A DNA stretch of 37,182 nt. Source: Bathymodiolus heckerae thiotrophic gill symbiont (GTDB lineage Bacteria > Pseudomonadota > Gammaproteobacteria > PS1 > Pseudothioglobaceae). Under the pieces are notes generated by a model. The model was not told where the DNA came from. It did not search any database and worked only from the letters and a program-made list of their open reading frames with translations. Position 1 is the stretch's first letter. Every line of letters starts with the position of its first letter. Both the position numbers and the translations under genes were made by a program. The stretch is from NCBI RefSeq assembly GCF_900180345.1, contig NZ_FXLV01000007.1, positions 1 through 37,182 of the forward strand. Reading direction: 5' to 3'. Below are positions 24,652 to 34,536 of the stretch, piece after piece.

Positions 24652-27240
24652 ATGTCTGAAAACACTGATAATCCTGAAGAATTCACGCCTAATTTCCCTG
24701 TAGTTACCATTGAAGATGAAATGCGAGATTCCTATTTGGAATACGCTATGAGTGTCATTGTTGGGCGTGCTTTGCCTGATGTGCGAGACGGACTAAAACC
24801 CGTGCATCGTCGGGTGCTTTACGCCATGGATGTGCTGGGGAATGACTACAACAAATCTTATAAAAAATCAGCCCGTATCGTCGGTGATGTGATTGGTAAA
24901 TACCATCCGCACGGCGATACAGCGGTGTATGACACGATTGTGCGTATGGCGCAGTCATTTTCAATGCGTAATATTTTAATCGATGGTCAGGGTAACTTCG
25001 GCTCGGTTGATGGTGATAAGGCAGCGGCCATGCGTTATACAGAAATCCGTATGGCAAAATTATCGCATGAATTATTGCGTGATTTAGACAAGAAAACTGT
25101 TGATTTTATTGACAACTATGATGGCTCTGAATCTGAGCCAAGTGTGCTACCGACCCGTGTGCCTAATCTTTTGGTTAATGGCTCCTCAGGCATTGCAGTG
25201 GGTATGGCGACCAATATCCCACCGCATAATTTAAGAGAAGTGATTAACGCTTGTTTACAAGTGATTGATAACGAGCTAATAACCATTGACGAATTATTAA
25301 AAGTGATACCTGGGCCTGATTTTCCAACTGCTGGCATTATTAATGGTGCTAGCGGTATTCGTCAAGCTTACGAAACAGGCAAAGGCAAAATTTACCTGCG
25401 TTCTGTTTCTCATGTTGAAGGCGAAGACAAGCAAAGTATTGTGGTAACGGAATTGCCTTATCAAGTCAACAAAGCTAGACTAATTGGTAAGATTGCTGAA
25501 TTGGTTAAGGACAAAAAAGTTGACGGCATTACTGGATTGAGGGATGAATCTGATAAAGACGGTATGCGTATGGTGATTGAACTTCGTCGTGGCGAAGTGC
25601 CAGAAGTGATGCTGAATAACCTGTATAAACTAACTGAAATGCAAACTGTTTTTGGCATCAATATGGTGGCAATTGACAAGGGAATGCCAAAACTGATGAC
25701 GCTAAGAGGCGTGCTAGATGCCTTTATTGCTCATAGGCGTGATGTGGTTACTCGCCGCTCAATTTTTGAGCTAAACAAGGCGAGAAACCGTGCACATATC
25801 TTAGAAGGTTTAGCAGTTGCGCTCAGTAATATTGATGAAATTATCAATATGATTAAAGCCGCTGCAAATCCAACCGAGGCAAAAGCACAATTAATTGCCC
25901 AAACTTGGCAAGGCAGTGTGATTAAAGATTTGATTGGCGATCGTGACATGTCATTATTTAAGCCAGAAGAATTGCCACCTGAGCTCGGTTTACAAGTCAG
26001 TGGCGATTACCAACTTTCACAAAAGCAAGCGCAAGCCATTCTTGATTTAAAACTTCATCGTTTAACGGGTTTAGAAAAAGATAAGATTTTTGATGAATTT
26101 AATGAACTGTTAGAACAGATTAAATATTTATTAGATATTTTGCAAAATCCTGAAAAATTGATGCAAGTGATTCGTGATGAGTTAATGGAAATTCGTGAGA
26201 ACTTTTCCAATGACAGAATGACCAATATTATTGATAATAAAATTGATTTAACGCTAGAGGACCTTATTGCCCAAGAGGAGCGAGTAGTAACTTTGTCACA
26301 CGGTGGCTACATTAAGGCACAATCACTCAGTGATTATCAAGCACAACGCCGTGGTGGAAGGGGTAAAGCCGCTACTAAGATGAAAGATGAAGACTTTGTA
26401 GACCAGTTATTCGTTGCCAATTCACATGATACTGTGTTGTGTTTTTCATCCACAGGTAAGGTGCATTGGCTCAAGGTTTACGAGTTGCCAATGGCATCAC
26501 GCACCGCACGAGGTAAGCCAATTATTAATTTATTGCCACTTGACAAAGAAGAATCAATTAACGCCATCTTGCCAGTGGCTGAGTTTAGCGATGAGCAATT
26601 TGTGTTTATGGTAACCAGCAACGGTACTTGTAAGAAAACATCATTGACTAATTTTGCCCGCCCAAGAAAAGGCGGCATTATCGCTATTGACCTTAGAGAT
26701 GGGGATAAACTCGTTGGTGTTGATATTACCTCAGGCGAGCAAGATATTATGCTGTTCTCGGCCAACGGTAAATCCATTCGTTTTAAAGAATCTGATGTAC
26801 GCACCGTAGGTAGAACGGCTATCGGCGTGCGTGGCATGAAGTTAAAAGACGATAAAATCGTCTCAGCCATTATTACAGATGGTGAAGATTCAATCCTAAC
26901 TGCCACTGAAAAAGGCTTTGGTAAACGCACCGCACTTGATGAATACCGCTCTCAAGCACGAGGCGGCTTAGGTGTTATCTCCATCAAAACCAGCGATAGA
27001 AACGGCAAAGTTGTCGGTGCTATTCAAGTAACAGATGATGATGAAATGATGCTCATCTCCAATAAAGCCACCCTTGTTAGAGCAAGAGCAGCCGATGTTT
27101 CTATCATCGGCCGTAACACTCAAGGCGTTACCCTTATCAAAATCGCCAAAGGCGAAAAACTGGTCTCTCTTGCTAAGATTGCCGAAACTGAAGGCGACAA
27201 TGAAACCCCTGAGGGTGACGAAACACAAAATGAAGTATAA
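24652..27240 (+). CDS. gyrA: DNA gyrase subunit A
   Basis: GyrA is the DNA-cleaving subunit of gyrase, which introduces negative supercoils. The 862-residue protein has [17 protein letters not shown], the quinolone-resistance region, with Thr90 where E. coli has Ser83. The catalytic tyrosine is in AMRYTE (Y129). The GyrA-box QRRGGRG (about 566-572) is diagnostic of gyrase as opposed to ParC. A C-terminal six-blade repeat region and an acidic tail ([13 protein letters not shown]) follow. It is preceded by its own promoter. Relics of an exporter gene lie immediately downstream. Confidence 0.96.
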   Translation: MSENTDNPEEFTPNFPVVTIEDEMRDSYLEYAMSVIVGRALPDVRDGLKPVHRRVLYAMDVLGNDYNKSYKKSARIVGDVIGKYHPHGDTAVYDTIVRMAQSFSMRNILIDGQGNFGSVDGDKAAAMRYTEIRMAKLSHELLRDLDKKTVDFIDNYDGSESEPSVLPTRVPNLLVNGSSGIAVGMATNIPPHNLREVINACLQVIDNELITIDELLKVIPGPDFPTAGIINGASGIRQAYETGKGKIYLRSVSHVEGEDKQSIVVTELPYQVNKARLIGKIAELVKDKKVDGITGLRDESDKDGMRMVIELRRGEVPEVMLNNLYKLTEMQTVFGINMVAIDKGMPKLMTLRGVLDAFIAHRRDVVTRRSIFELNKARNRAHILEGLAVALSNIDEIINMIKAAANPTEAKAQLIAQTWQGSVIKDLIGDRDMSLFKPEELPPELGLQVSGDYQLSQKQAQAILDLKLHRLTGLEKDKIFDEFNELLEQIKYLLDILQNPEKLMQVIRDELMEIRENFSNDRMTNIIDNKIDLTLEDLIAQEERVVTLSHGGYIKAQSLSDYQAQRRGGRGKAATKMKDEDFVDQLFVANSHDTVLCFSSTGKVHWLKVYELPMASRTARGKPIINLLPLDKEESINAILPVAEFSDEQFVFMVTSNGTCKKTSLTNFARPRKGGIIAIDLRDGDKLVGVDITSGEQDIMLFSANGKSIRFKESDVRTVGRTAIGVRGMKLKDDKIVSAIITDGEDSILTATEKGFGKRTALDEYRSQARGGLGVISIKTSDRNGKVVGAIQVTDDDEMMLISNKATLVRARAADVSIIGRNTQGVTLIKIAKGEKLVSLAKIAETEGDNETPEGDETQNEV

Positions 27241-27258
27241 AAGAGAAACTATATTGTA

Positions 27259-27602
27259 ATATCAGGCGCTGCTTTTGCTGTTGCGGTATTCAAGATTGTC
27301 TAAAAATACTATTACAGAATTAAAACCGCAATCGAAAAAACACAGTTTTTAGAGTGGATTGTTTGTCACTCTAGGCAATCCTAAAGTTATTCTTTTCTAT
27401 CTTAGTTTTTTACCAGTCTTCGTTGATCTTAAATTTCTTTCAAGTCTCGATGTAGCAATAGTTGCACTTGTTGTTTCTGTGGTTCTGTCATGCTGTTTTA
27501 TGCTCACGGGCTAGACGACTTTTGAAAAATGAAAGTGCTCAAAATAAAATAGCGGGCAGCGTGATGATTGGGACAGGTGCAGTATTATTATCAAAAACCT
27601 AG
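27259..27602 (+). pseudogene. LysE/RhtB family exporter relic
   Basis: Three frame fragments together spell an eroded LysE/RhtB amino-acid exporter. The first (27259-27303) gives GAAFAVAVFKIV and then TAA. The second, from 27311, gives ITELKPQSKKHSF, a TAG at 27350-27352, then SGLFVTLGNPKVILFYLSFLPVF and on to a TAG at 27512-27514. The third, shifted by one base, gives ARRLLKNESAQNKIAG and ends in TAG at 27600-27602. GLFVTLGNPK...LPxF is the hallmark of the family. The N-terminus and an internal segment are gone. This accounts for the 400-bp gap between gyrA and the msr gene. Confidence 0.82.
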
Positions 27603-27640
27603 TAATTAAGTCTGTTTTTTCATAAAAAGATGTGGGTGGC

Positions 27641-28933
27641 TTAAGATTTTTTATCAGCAACAAATTCTAATACATTAGCGTTAATACAAAAGCGACGAGT
27701 ATTATTTGGACCGTCTTCAAATACATGCCCTAAGTGGATGCCTGTGCTTTTTGAGAGGATTTCAACACGGCTCATGCCAAATCGATTATCGGGTTTTTCT
27801 ATGGTAGTGTCATCAATGGCCTTGGTAAAACTCAGCCAGCCACTTTTGGAATTGAAGCGGTCATCGGTATCAAATAGTGGCACACCTGAGAGCTTATCTA
27901 CAAATACACCATCAGGTGTATTTTTGAAAATATCATATTGTTTACAAAATCGACCTTCAGTACCTTCGTTAAAGGCAATATCAAAGGCTTTAGAGCTGCC
28001 AAGTTTGAATTTCCCAAGGGCTTTGTAAAATTCTTTAGGCGACAAATAACCTTGAAAACCTGCTTGTTCTACACCATCTTCAATGAATAAAATGGTGGGC
28101 GTGGCAAAGGTCGGGGTTTTGATTGTATAGCCCTTAAGATTTTGTGCAAATACACTTCTAACAGGAATACTGCCTTGGTAATTATTCAATACTTTTTTCT
28201 TGAATGCCACGCAGTAGGGGCAATATGCATCGGTTTCAATCACTACAATTTCTTTGCCTTTTAAAGGCTCTAAAATCAGGTCTTTCAGGTGTTTATTGTA
28301 GGTGCCACTGAGTTGTTCTTTAATCATACCTTTGTCGGCAAATTTTACCCCTGTTTTGTGATTAGGGCAGTAGCCATTTGGATTATTTGCTAGATAGTCT
28401 TGATGATAATCTTCTGCTTGCCAAAATTTATCCAAAGACTTTAGTTCAGTAACAATATTTCCAAAACCTTTTTTAGTTAATAATTTTTGGTACTCGTCTT
28501 TGGTTTTGAATGCAATTTTCCTTTGCTCATCTGTCGTCCAATAAATTGCTGAACGGTAATTATTACCCTTGTCATTACCCTGTCCGTCAATTTGCGTAGG
28601 ATTGTGCAGTTCCCAAAAATTCTTAATCAAAAATTCGGTGGAAACCAGTTTCGTGTCATAAGTAACTTTGACGACTTCAGTGTGATTGATGATGTTTGTA
28701 GACTTCTCAGGTGTTTCATCCTCATCCTCATTACTCCAGTTGATTTTCTTGAGTAAGCTTAGAAAGTCAAACGCATTGTTATTGTCTTTATTTGCTATTA
28801 CTTGGCGATAAGTTGGATTATCGTAATTACCGCCCGCATAGCCAGAAGCCACATCAACTACACCCGATATTTGTTCAAAATTCTTTTCCACGCCCCAAAA
28901 ACAACCTGCAGCGAATACAATTTCTAATAACAT
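27641..28933 (-). CDS. msrAB: MsrA - thioredoxin-like - MsrB methionine sulfoxide reductase fusion
   Basis: A 430-residue three-domain repair enzyme. Residues 1-195 are MsrA, with the catalytic Cys11 in GCFWG and the NPTQIDGQGND and DYHQDYL blocks. Residues about 48-83 form an acidic insertion not usual in MsrA. Residues about 225-310 resemble thioredoxin/glutaredoxin, with CPYC at 238-241. Residues about 320-425 are MsrB, with the resolving-type Cys330, GIHLGHVFEDGP and catalytic Cys416 (RFCINA). The zinc CxxC pairs of many MsrB proteins are absent (LSGVPLF). No signal peptide is visible, so it is probably cytoplasmic. The ATG lies in CATAAGACC on the complementary strand. Confidence 0.92.
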   Translation of the reverse strand: MLLEIVFAAGCFWGVEKNFEQISGVVDVASGYAGGNYDNPTYRQVIANKDNNNAFDFLSLLKKINWSNEDEDETPEKSTNIINHTEVVKVTYDTKLVSTEFLIKNFWELHNPTQIDGQGNDKGNNYRSAIYWTTDEQRKIAFKTKDEYQKLLTKKGFGNIVTELKSLDKFWQAEDYHQDYLANNPNGYCPNHKTGVKFADKGMIKEQLSGTYNKHLKDLILEPLKGKEIVVIETDAYCPYCVAFKKKVLNNYQGSIPVRSVFAQNLKGYTIKTPTFATPTILFIEDGVEQAGFQGYLSPKEFYKALGKFKLGSSKAFDIAFNEGTEGRFCKQYDIFKNTPDGVFVDKLSGVPLFDTDDRFNSKSGWLSFTKAIDDTTIEKPDNRFGMSRVEILSKSTGIHLGHVFEDGPNNTRRFCINANVLEFVADKKS

Positions 28934-29002
28934 AAGACCTTCCTAAAATTCAATCATATAATTATACGAAAATCAGTCAAGATAGTTTCATTAATGTTGA
29001 TA

Positions 29003-30571
29003 TTAATGTTCACGGGTAGCAGAGAATATGAGATTAGGGTGACGCTCTTCGGTGAGTTGTAAATTAACCATAGACGGCGCTAAGTAAGTAAGAACACCAG
29101 CAGAGTCAATAGCTACATTGTTGCCTGCTTTGATTTTAAGCTGTTCAATGTCTTTGTCGCTGCCTGTTACCCAGCGTGCTGTGGCAATGTTGATGGTCTC
29201 AAATTGGCAATCAACTCCGTATTCGTATTTCAAGCGGTGTGCCACCACATCAAATTGTAAAATACCGACTGCACCTAAAATTTGCGATGAGTTGATAATC
29301 GGGCGAAATACTTGCGTTGCCCCTTCCTCTGAAAGCTGATTTAGACCTTTTTGCAAAGCCTTAGCTTTGAGTGGGTCTTTTAAAACAGCACGACGAAATA
29401 ATTCTGGGGCAAAATTTGGAATACCTTGGAAGATGAGTTTTTCGCCTTGGGTAAAGGTGTCGCCAATGCTAATACCACCATGATTATGAATGCCAATCAC
29501 ATCGCCAGCATAGGCCACTTCTGTGCTGGCGCGTTCGCGTGACATAAAGGTAACTGCATTGGCGATTTTGATTTGTTTTCCCGTGGACACTTGCAGGGCT
29601 TTCATACCTTTTTTGTATTGTCCACTAACGATACGCATAAAAGCGAGTCGGTCATGGTGTTTTGGGTCCATATTGGCTTGAATTTTGAAGATAAAACCAG
29701 TGAGTTTTTCCTCCTCAGGTTTGACTTTGCGTATATTCGATTCACGATTTTTTGGCATGGGTGCGTATTGAATAAAGCCATCAAGTAGGTTTTGAATACC
29801 AAAGTTTGAAATCGCTGAGCCAAAAAATACAGGGGTTTGTTTGCCTGCTAAAAATTCGTCTAAACTAAATGGTGTGGTGGTTTCACGAATCAGCTCAACT
29901 TCATCACGCATTTCAGAGACCACTTCTGAGCCCAATATTGCATCAAGTTCTGGATTATTGACCCCGTGGATAATTATGTTTTCACCAATCTCAGAATTTT
30001 TCCCCGTTTCGTATAAATAAACTTTATCTTCAAGTAAGTGAACAACGCCTTTAAAGCGTTTTCCCATACCAATCGGCCAAGTGATTGGCGCACATTCGAT
30101 ATTGAGCACGGTTTCAACTTCATCTAACAGCTCAATTGGCTCTTTGCCTTCTCGGTCTAATTTGTTAATAAAAGTGAGAATTGGCGTGTCACGCAAACGA
30201 CACACCTCCATGAGTTTAATAGTGCGCATTTCCACACCTTTGGCGACATCAATCACCATTAAAGCAGAATCCACCGCTGTTAATGTGCGATAAGTATCTT
30301 CAGAAAAATCCTCATGCCCCGGTGTGTCTAATAAATTAATCACATGATTATCATACTCAAATTGCATAATGGACGAGGTAATAGAAATACCTCTTTCTTT
30401 CTCCATTTCCATCCAGTCCGAAGTAGCGTGAGTACTGGCTTTTCTGGCTTTCACACTACCCGCTGTTTTAATCACACCTGCGTATAGCAATAGTTTTTCG
30501 GTAACGGTAGTTTTGCCCGCATCAGGGTGAGAGATAATCGCAAAAGTGCGGCGTTTGGCTATTTCACTCAC
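29003..30571 (-). CDS. prfC: Peptide chain release factor 3
   Basis: RF3 is the translational GTPase that recycles RF1/RF2 from terminated ribosomes. The 522-residue product has the P-loop SHPDAGKTT and the RF3-specific [27 protein letters not shown]. It also has [12 protein letters not shown] (G3), NKLDR (G4) and a C-terminal block typical of RF3. The start is GTG at 30571. It follows the dCMP deaminase stop by only a few bases, so the two are probably in one transcript. Confidence 0.96.
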   Translation of the reverse strand: MSEIAKRRTFAIISHPDAGKTTVTEKLLLYAGVIKTAGSVKARKASTHATSDWMEMEKERGISITSSIMQFEYDNHVINLLDTPGHEDFSEDTYRTLTAVDSALMVIDVAKGVEMRTIKLMEVCRLRDTPILTFINKLDREGKEPIELLDEVETVLNIECAPITWPIGMGKRFKGVVHLLEDKVYLYETGKNSEIGENIIIHGVNNPELDAILGSEVVSEMRDEVELIRETTTPFSLDEFLAGKQTPVFFGSAISNFGIQNLLDGFIQYAPMPKNRESNIRKVKPEEEKLTGFIFKIQANMDPKHHDRLAFMRIVSGQYKKGMKALQVSTGKQIKIANAVTFMSRERASTEVAYAGDVIGIHNHGGISIGDTFTQGEKLIFQGIPNFAPELFRRAVLKDPLKAKALQKGLNQLSEEGATQVFRPIINSSQILGAVGILQFDVVAHRLKYEYGVDCQFETINIATARWVTGSDKDIEQLKIKAGNNVAIDSAGVLTYLAPSMVNLQLTEERHPNLIFSATREH

Positions 30572-30574
30572 AAT

Positions 30575-31054
30575 CTATTTTTTTTGTCCCGAGCCGGGTT
30601 CGGGACAAAAGTCTTTTATAATAAGTTCAATGCCAGCTTCATCAAATATTGTTTGTGAGAGTTTGACGCTGTCATTCCAATTATCAAGTTCTTTGGATTT
30701 TTTTATTACCACTTTTTTAATTCCTACTTGGATGATGCCCTTGGCGCATTCTGAACAAATTGGCAAGCCGTAAACATACAAGGTCGCTCCATCAAGTGAA
30801 GTGCCAGAATAAGTGGCATTGTAGATGGCGTTCATTTCTGCATGTACCACAAGTTTGTATTTGGTTGCTCTGTCGTTATAACGCTCATCAGTGTCATCAA
30901 TATTTCTGGGAAAGCCATTAAACCCTTGAGAAAGCACCTCTTTTTTGCTGCCAACAGTAATGGCACCGACTTGAGTTGAGGGGTCTTTTGACCAAGTGGA
31001 AACCTCCTTAGCGAGGCTTAAATAACGCTCATCCCATTTACTTAATTGATTCAT
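30575..31054 (-). CDS. dCMP deaminase family protein
   Basis: A 159-residue zinc-dependent cytidine/deoxycytidylate deaminase. It has STQVGAITV, the zinc/catalytic motif HAEMNAI and [10 protein letters not shown] supplying the two cysteine ligands. dCMP deaminases make dUMP for thymidylate synthesis; a related ComEB role is possible but less likely here. The last 13 residues ([12 protein letters not shown]) are encoded by a perfect palindrome (30582-30610), probably a recent 3'-end replacement. The gene overlaps mraY by four bases. Confidence 0.88.
   Translation of the reverse strand: MNQLSKWDERYLSLAKEVSTWSKDPSTQVGAITVGSKKEVLSQGFNGFPRNIDDTDERYNDRATKYKLVVHAEMNAIYNATYSGTSLDGATLYVYGLPICSECAKGIIQVGIKKVVIKKSKELDNWNDSVKLSQTIFDEAGIELIIKDFCPEPGSGQKK
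30582..30610. repeat. Perfect 11-bp-arm palindrome in gene 3' end
   Basis: TTTTGTCCCGA and TCGGGACAAAA are perfect 11-base arms around a 7-base loop (GCCGGGT). It is the most GC-rich stretch in this region and lies inside the dCMP deaminase coding end, just before prfC. Neither strand has a U-tract after the stem, so it is not a standard terminator. It resembles a dispersed intergenic palindrome. Confidence 0.75.
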
Positions 31055-32133
31055 CGAATCTTAATGGAGGCTAAGGCAACTAATACTAAAATTAAAGTAA
31101 CTATCCAAAAACGCACAATAATTTTTGGCTCTGAAATGCCTTGTTTTTCAAAGTGGTGGTGTAGAGGTGCCATTAAGAAAATACGAGTCTTGGTGCGCTT
31201 ATACCAAGCGACTTGAATAATCACGGAAAGCGTTTCAGCAACAAAGATACCGCCCATAATAAACAATAAAATCTCTTGACGAATAATAATGGCAATAACT
31301 GCCAAAATTGCCCCCAAGGCTAATGAACCGACATCGCCCATAAAAACCTCAGCAGGATAAGTGTTGAACCACAAAAAACCTAAACCAGCACCAATCAATG
31401 CAGCACAAACAACGAGCATTTCGCTGGTAGCTGGCATAAACGGCATATGTAGATATTGGGCAAAATTATAATTGCCACTAATATAAGAAAAAATTGCCAG
31501 TGCACCTAGGATTAGGATAACGGGCATAATTGCTAAGCCATCCAGCCCATCGGTTAGATTGACTGCATTAGAACTGCCAACAATAACAAAATAAGAGAAA
31601 ACAGCCAATCCTATTGCCCCTAATGGCAATGTCCAATCCTTGAAAAAAGGGATTAAAAGATCCGTAGGAATGGGTTGTGGGTTGTTAACCAACCAAACAG
31701 CAATGGCAATCGCACTTAAGGATTGTGCTAAGTATTTTTGTCCGGCACTGAGTCCATTAGAGGATTTTTTAGTGATTTTCAAATAGTCATCAGCAAAGCC
31801 AATTGCGCCAAAAATCAGCCCAGTAACCACCACAACCCAAAGATAAACACTGTACCAATTACCCCACACCAGCACACTACTAATAAAGGCAAATAAAATC
31901 AAGATGCCACCCATAGTTGGCGTGCCTGCTTTAGACAAATGCGACTGCGGACCATCCTCTCTAATGATTTGGGCGATTTGTAATTGTTGTAATTTGTTAA
32001 TGAAAAAACGACCTAAAGCGAGCGTGATAAACAAAGATGTTAACATCGCCAAAATAGCACGAAGTGTCAAGTATTGCAAAACATTAAAACCTGTATCAAA
32101 CTGGGTGAAAAAATTGATAAACTCTAAAAACAT
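31051..32133 (-). CDS. mraY: Phospho-N-acetylmuramoyl-pentapeptide transferase
   Basis: MraY makes lipid I by transferring phospho-MurNAc-pentapeptide to undecaprenyl phosphate in the inner membrane. The 360-residue polytopic protein has TMGGILIL, the catalytic pair [12 protein letters not shown], then [23 protein letters not shown] and the conserved HHHFEKQG near the C-terminus. It is outside the usual dcw cluster: its neighbours are a cyclophilin gene upstream and the dCMP deaminase downstream. Confidence 0.96.
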   Translation of the reverse strand: MFLEFINFFTQFDTGFNVLQYLTLRAILAMLTSLFITLALGRFFINKLQQLQIAQIIREDGPQSHLSKAGTPTMGGILILFAFISSVLVWGNWYSVYLWVVVVTGLIFGAIGFADDYLKITKKSSNGLSAGQKYLAQSLSAIAIAVWLVNNPQPIPTDLLIPFFKDWTLPLGAIGLAVFSYFVIVGSSNAVNLTDGLDGLAIMPVILILGALAIFSYISGNYNFAQYLHMPFMPATSEMLVVCAALIGAGLGFLWFNTYPAEVFMGDVGSLALGAILAVIAIIIRQEILLFIMGGIFVAETLSVIIQVAWYKRTKTRIFLMAPLHHHFEKQGISEPKIIVRFWIVTLILVLVALASIKIR

Positions 32134-32136
32134 AAA

Positions 32137-32736
32137 TTATTTAACAGTTTTATGTTTTTGACTGTATGTTTGGAACGCCGCCTCATCAGTTTGAAAGTTT
32201 TTAGCTTTTTCACCAATACGAATAATCTCCAACTTACGAATAAAATCCCCTTTTTTGATGCGATTAACCACGCTCATGCCTTTTACCACATGACCAAAGA
32301 CAGTGTGTTTACCATCCAGCCAAGGCGTGGCATTATGAGTGATGAAGAATTGTGAGCCATTGGTATTTGGCCCCGAGTTTGCCATCGACAAAATACCCCC
32401 TTTGTTATGCTTTAAATCGCTAAATTCATCAGCAAATTTATAGCCTGGATTGCCCGTGCCATTGCCTTTAGGGTCGCCACCTTGAATCATAAAATTGTTA
32501 ATCACCCGATGAAAGGTAAGCCCGTTATAAAACGGCTTACCAGTTTGGATGTTTGAGCGTTTTGTGCCTTCTGCCAAGCCCACAAAATTAATCACCGTTA
32601 GAGGCGCTTTTTCATAAGCAAGCTGAATAAAGACAGCACCTTGGTTGGTGCGCATTTTTGCATACAGACCATCGCTTAATTGTGCGTAAGATTGAATGGA
32701 TATAAACAAAGTAAAAAATAAGATTAGAATGTGCAT
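32137..32736 (-). CDS. Secreted cyclophilin-type peptidyl-prolyl isomerase
   Basis: A 199-residue periplasmic prolyl isomerase. A signal peptide (residues 1-18, ending SYA) is followed by a cyclophilin domain. Visible blocks are KAPLTVINFVGLAEG, FHRVINNFMIQGGDP (catalytic Arg/Phe), FADEF, GILSMANSGPNTNGSQFFIT and HTVFGHVVKGMSVV. These are the PpiA/PpiB hallmarks. It lies three bases before mraY and shares a divergent promoter region with the ferredoxin gene. Confidence 0.93.
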   Translation of the reverse strand: MHILILFFTLFISIQSYAQLSDGLYAKMRTNQGAVFIQLAYEKAPLTVINFVGLAEGTKRSNIQTGKPFYNGLTFHRVINNFMIQGGDPKGNGTGNPGYKFADEFSDLKHNKGGILSMANSGPNTNGSQFFITHNATPWLDGKHTVFGHVVKGMSVVNRIKKGDFIRKLEIIRIGEKAKNFQTDEAAFQTYSQKHKTVK

Positions 32737-32814
32737 AAATTACCCCTATAAATAAAATTAGTATGTTACCTAAGATATGGTTAAAATATACACCAATCAA
32801 AATAATTAGGATAA

Positions 32815-33051
<237 letters not shown>

Positions 33052-33199
33052 TTATGAAGATGGTTATCCTTATCCGCTTGTGAATCAAACCAAACTTATC
33101 AAAAAGCACAATACAAGACCAATATTGCCAATAAATACTCAATTAAAAAAGAAATTTTTTTGAAAATACTGAAATTATGAGGAAAATTAAGGAAAAAAG

Positions 33200-33246
33200 A
33201 TTAAAAAAATAGTAAATTTACCCATTGTTTAAATGGATAAAGGTAA
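33200..33246 (-). terminator. Possible terminator of the aminotransferase gene
   Basis: The inverted repeat CCATT/AATGG (33222-33236) is nested within TTACC/GGTAA. On the minus strand it is followed by a run of seven T bases. Downstream of the aminotransferase stop this could end minus-strand transcription. Confidence 0.35.
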
Positions 33247-33276
33247 TTAGTTTAAGTCTTTTTTTTTAGATTTTAC

Positions 33277-34392
33277 CTACTTACTTAAAGCTTCTCTAAG
33301 CGCCGCTAGACATAATGCAATATTTTCCCTTCTTGAAGAATGACCCATCAAACCAATACGCCACACTTTGCCCGCATATGCACCGAGACCTGCACCGATT
33401 TCTAAGTTGTAATCGTTTAATAAAGTAGCACGAACTGCTGCATCATCCGCACCTTCTGGAATGAACACAGAATTTAACTGAGGCAGGCGGTCTGCTTTGT
33501 TTACTAAAAAATTAATGCCCATTGCTTCTAAACCATCTCTTAACAGTTCATGATTTTTCTGATGGCGTGCCCAAGAATTTTCAACACCTTCTTCCAATAT
33601 CATTACCAACGATTCGTGTAAACCATATAGCGTATTCACAGGTGCAGTGTGGTGATAAGTGCGTTTAGCACCTTCGCCCCAATAGCCCATGACTAAATTC
33701 AAATCTAAAAACCAAGAGGTAACAGGTGTTTTACGGTTTTTAACTTTGTGCAAAGCCCGATCGTTAAAACTGACTGGCGAGATACCCGGCATGGCGGATA
33801 AGCATTTTTGCGTACCTGAATAAATCGCATCAATCTCCCATTCATCCACACGCAACTCAGTCCCACCTAGCGAAGTAACCGCATCAACAATATTAATACA
33901 ATCATACTGATGTGCAAGTTTGCATAAGGCTCGAGCGTCAGATTGTGCACCTGTTGAAGTTTCCGCATGGACAAAAGCCAAAATTTTAGCGTCTGGATTG
34001 TCTTTTAACGCTTGCTCGACTTTATTAGTTGACACCGCATTACCCCAATCATCCTCAACCACAATCGCCTCGCCTCCTAAACGCGTGATATTTTCTTTCA
34101 TACGCATCCCAAACACGCCATTAATACAAACAATAACTTTATCATTTGGCTCAACCAAATTAGCAAAACAAGTCTCCATTCCCGCAGAACCCGGTGCCGA
34201 TACGGGCATAGTTAATTCATTTTCAGTTTTAAAAATAGCCTTCAAGCCTTCTTTGGTCTCGTCCATCATTCCCACAAAAGTAGGGTCTAGGTGCCCAATT
34301 GTTGGGCGTGCCATAGCAGATAAAATTCTCGGATGTACATCAGAAGGACCAGGTCCCATAAGTGTTCTTACTGGTGGATTGAATGATTTCAT
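33277..34392 (-). CDS. Serine/alanine-glyoxylate aminotransferase
   Basis: A 371-residue class V PLP aminotransferase that makes glycine from glyoxylate. It has MGPGPSDVHP near the start, SAPGSAGMET, VHAETSTGAQ, DAVTSLGG and the PLP lysine in SGTQKCLSAMPG (K196). The donor (Ser or Ala) cannot be told from the sequence. In a carbon-fixing sulfur oxidiser it would act downstream of glycolate oxidation, feeding the glycine cleavage system (gcvP at 15243). Confidence 0.88.
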   Translation of the reverse strand: MKSFNPPVRTLMGPGPSDVHPRILSAMARPTIGHLDPTFVGMMDETKEGLKAIFKTENELTMPVSAPGSAGMETCFANLVEPNDKVIVCINGVFGMRMKENITRLGGEAIVVEDDWGNAVSTNKVEQALKDNPDAKILAFVHAETSTGAQSDARALCKLAHQYDCINIVDAVTSLGGTELRVDEWEIDAIYSGTQKCLSAMPGISPVSFNDRALHKVKNRKTPVTSWFLDLNLVMGYWGEGAKRTYHHTAPVNTLYGLHESLVMILEEGVENSWARHQKNHELLRDGLEAMGINFLVNKADRLPQLNSVFIPEGADDAAVRATLLNDYNLEIGAGLGAYAGKVWRIGLMGHSSRRENIALCLAALREALSK

Positions 34393-34424
34393 AGTATTTA
34401 CAAAAATTAAAAAATAAGAAAACC

Positions 34425-34454
34425 ATTATAATGACTTAAATGTCAATTATTGAC
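34425..34454 (-). promoter_or_regulatory. Aminotransferase promoter with GTCAATTATTGAC operator
   Basis: On the minus strand TATAAT (34430-34425) lies about 33 bases before the aminotransferase start. A perfect palindrome, GTCAAT-T-ATTGAC (34442-34454), covers the -35 position, where no consensus hexamer is otherwise seen. This suggests a dedicated regulator. Confidence 0.45.
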
Positions 34455-34536
34455 GAATTATCGCTTGCTTTATTTAAGGATATTTTCGTTATGTATTTGT
34501 TATGCTATTTTCTATTATTTCTTTGATTTTATAAAC

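Noticed and set aside
30582-30610. Rho-independent terminator
   Set aside because: The stem is strong, but neither strand has a T-run after it; the flanking T and A runs pair with each other. It also lies inside a coding end.
33052-33163. Continuation frame after the ferredoxin gene
   Set aside because: The open frame is a shadow of the ferredoxin gene that runs on into AT-rich, low-complexity sequence. No start or homology is visible.
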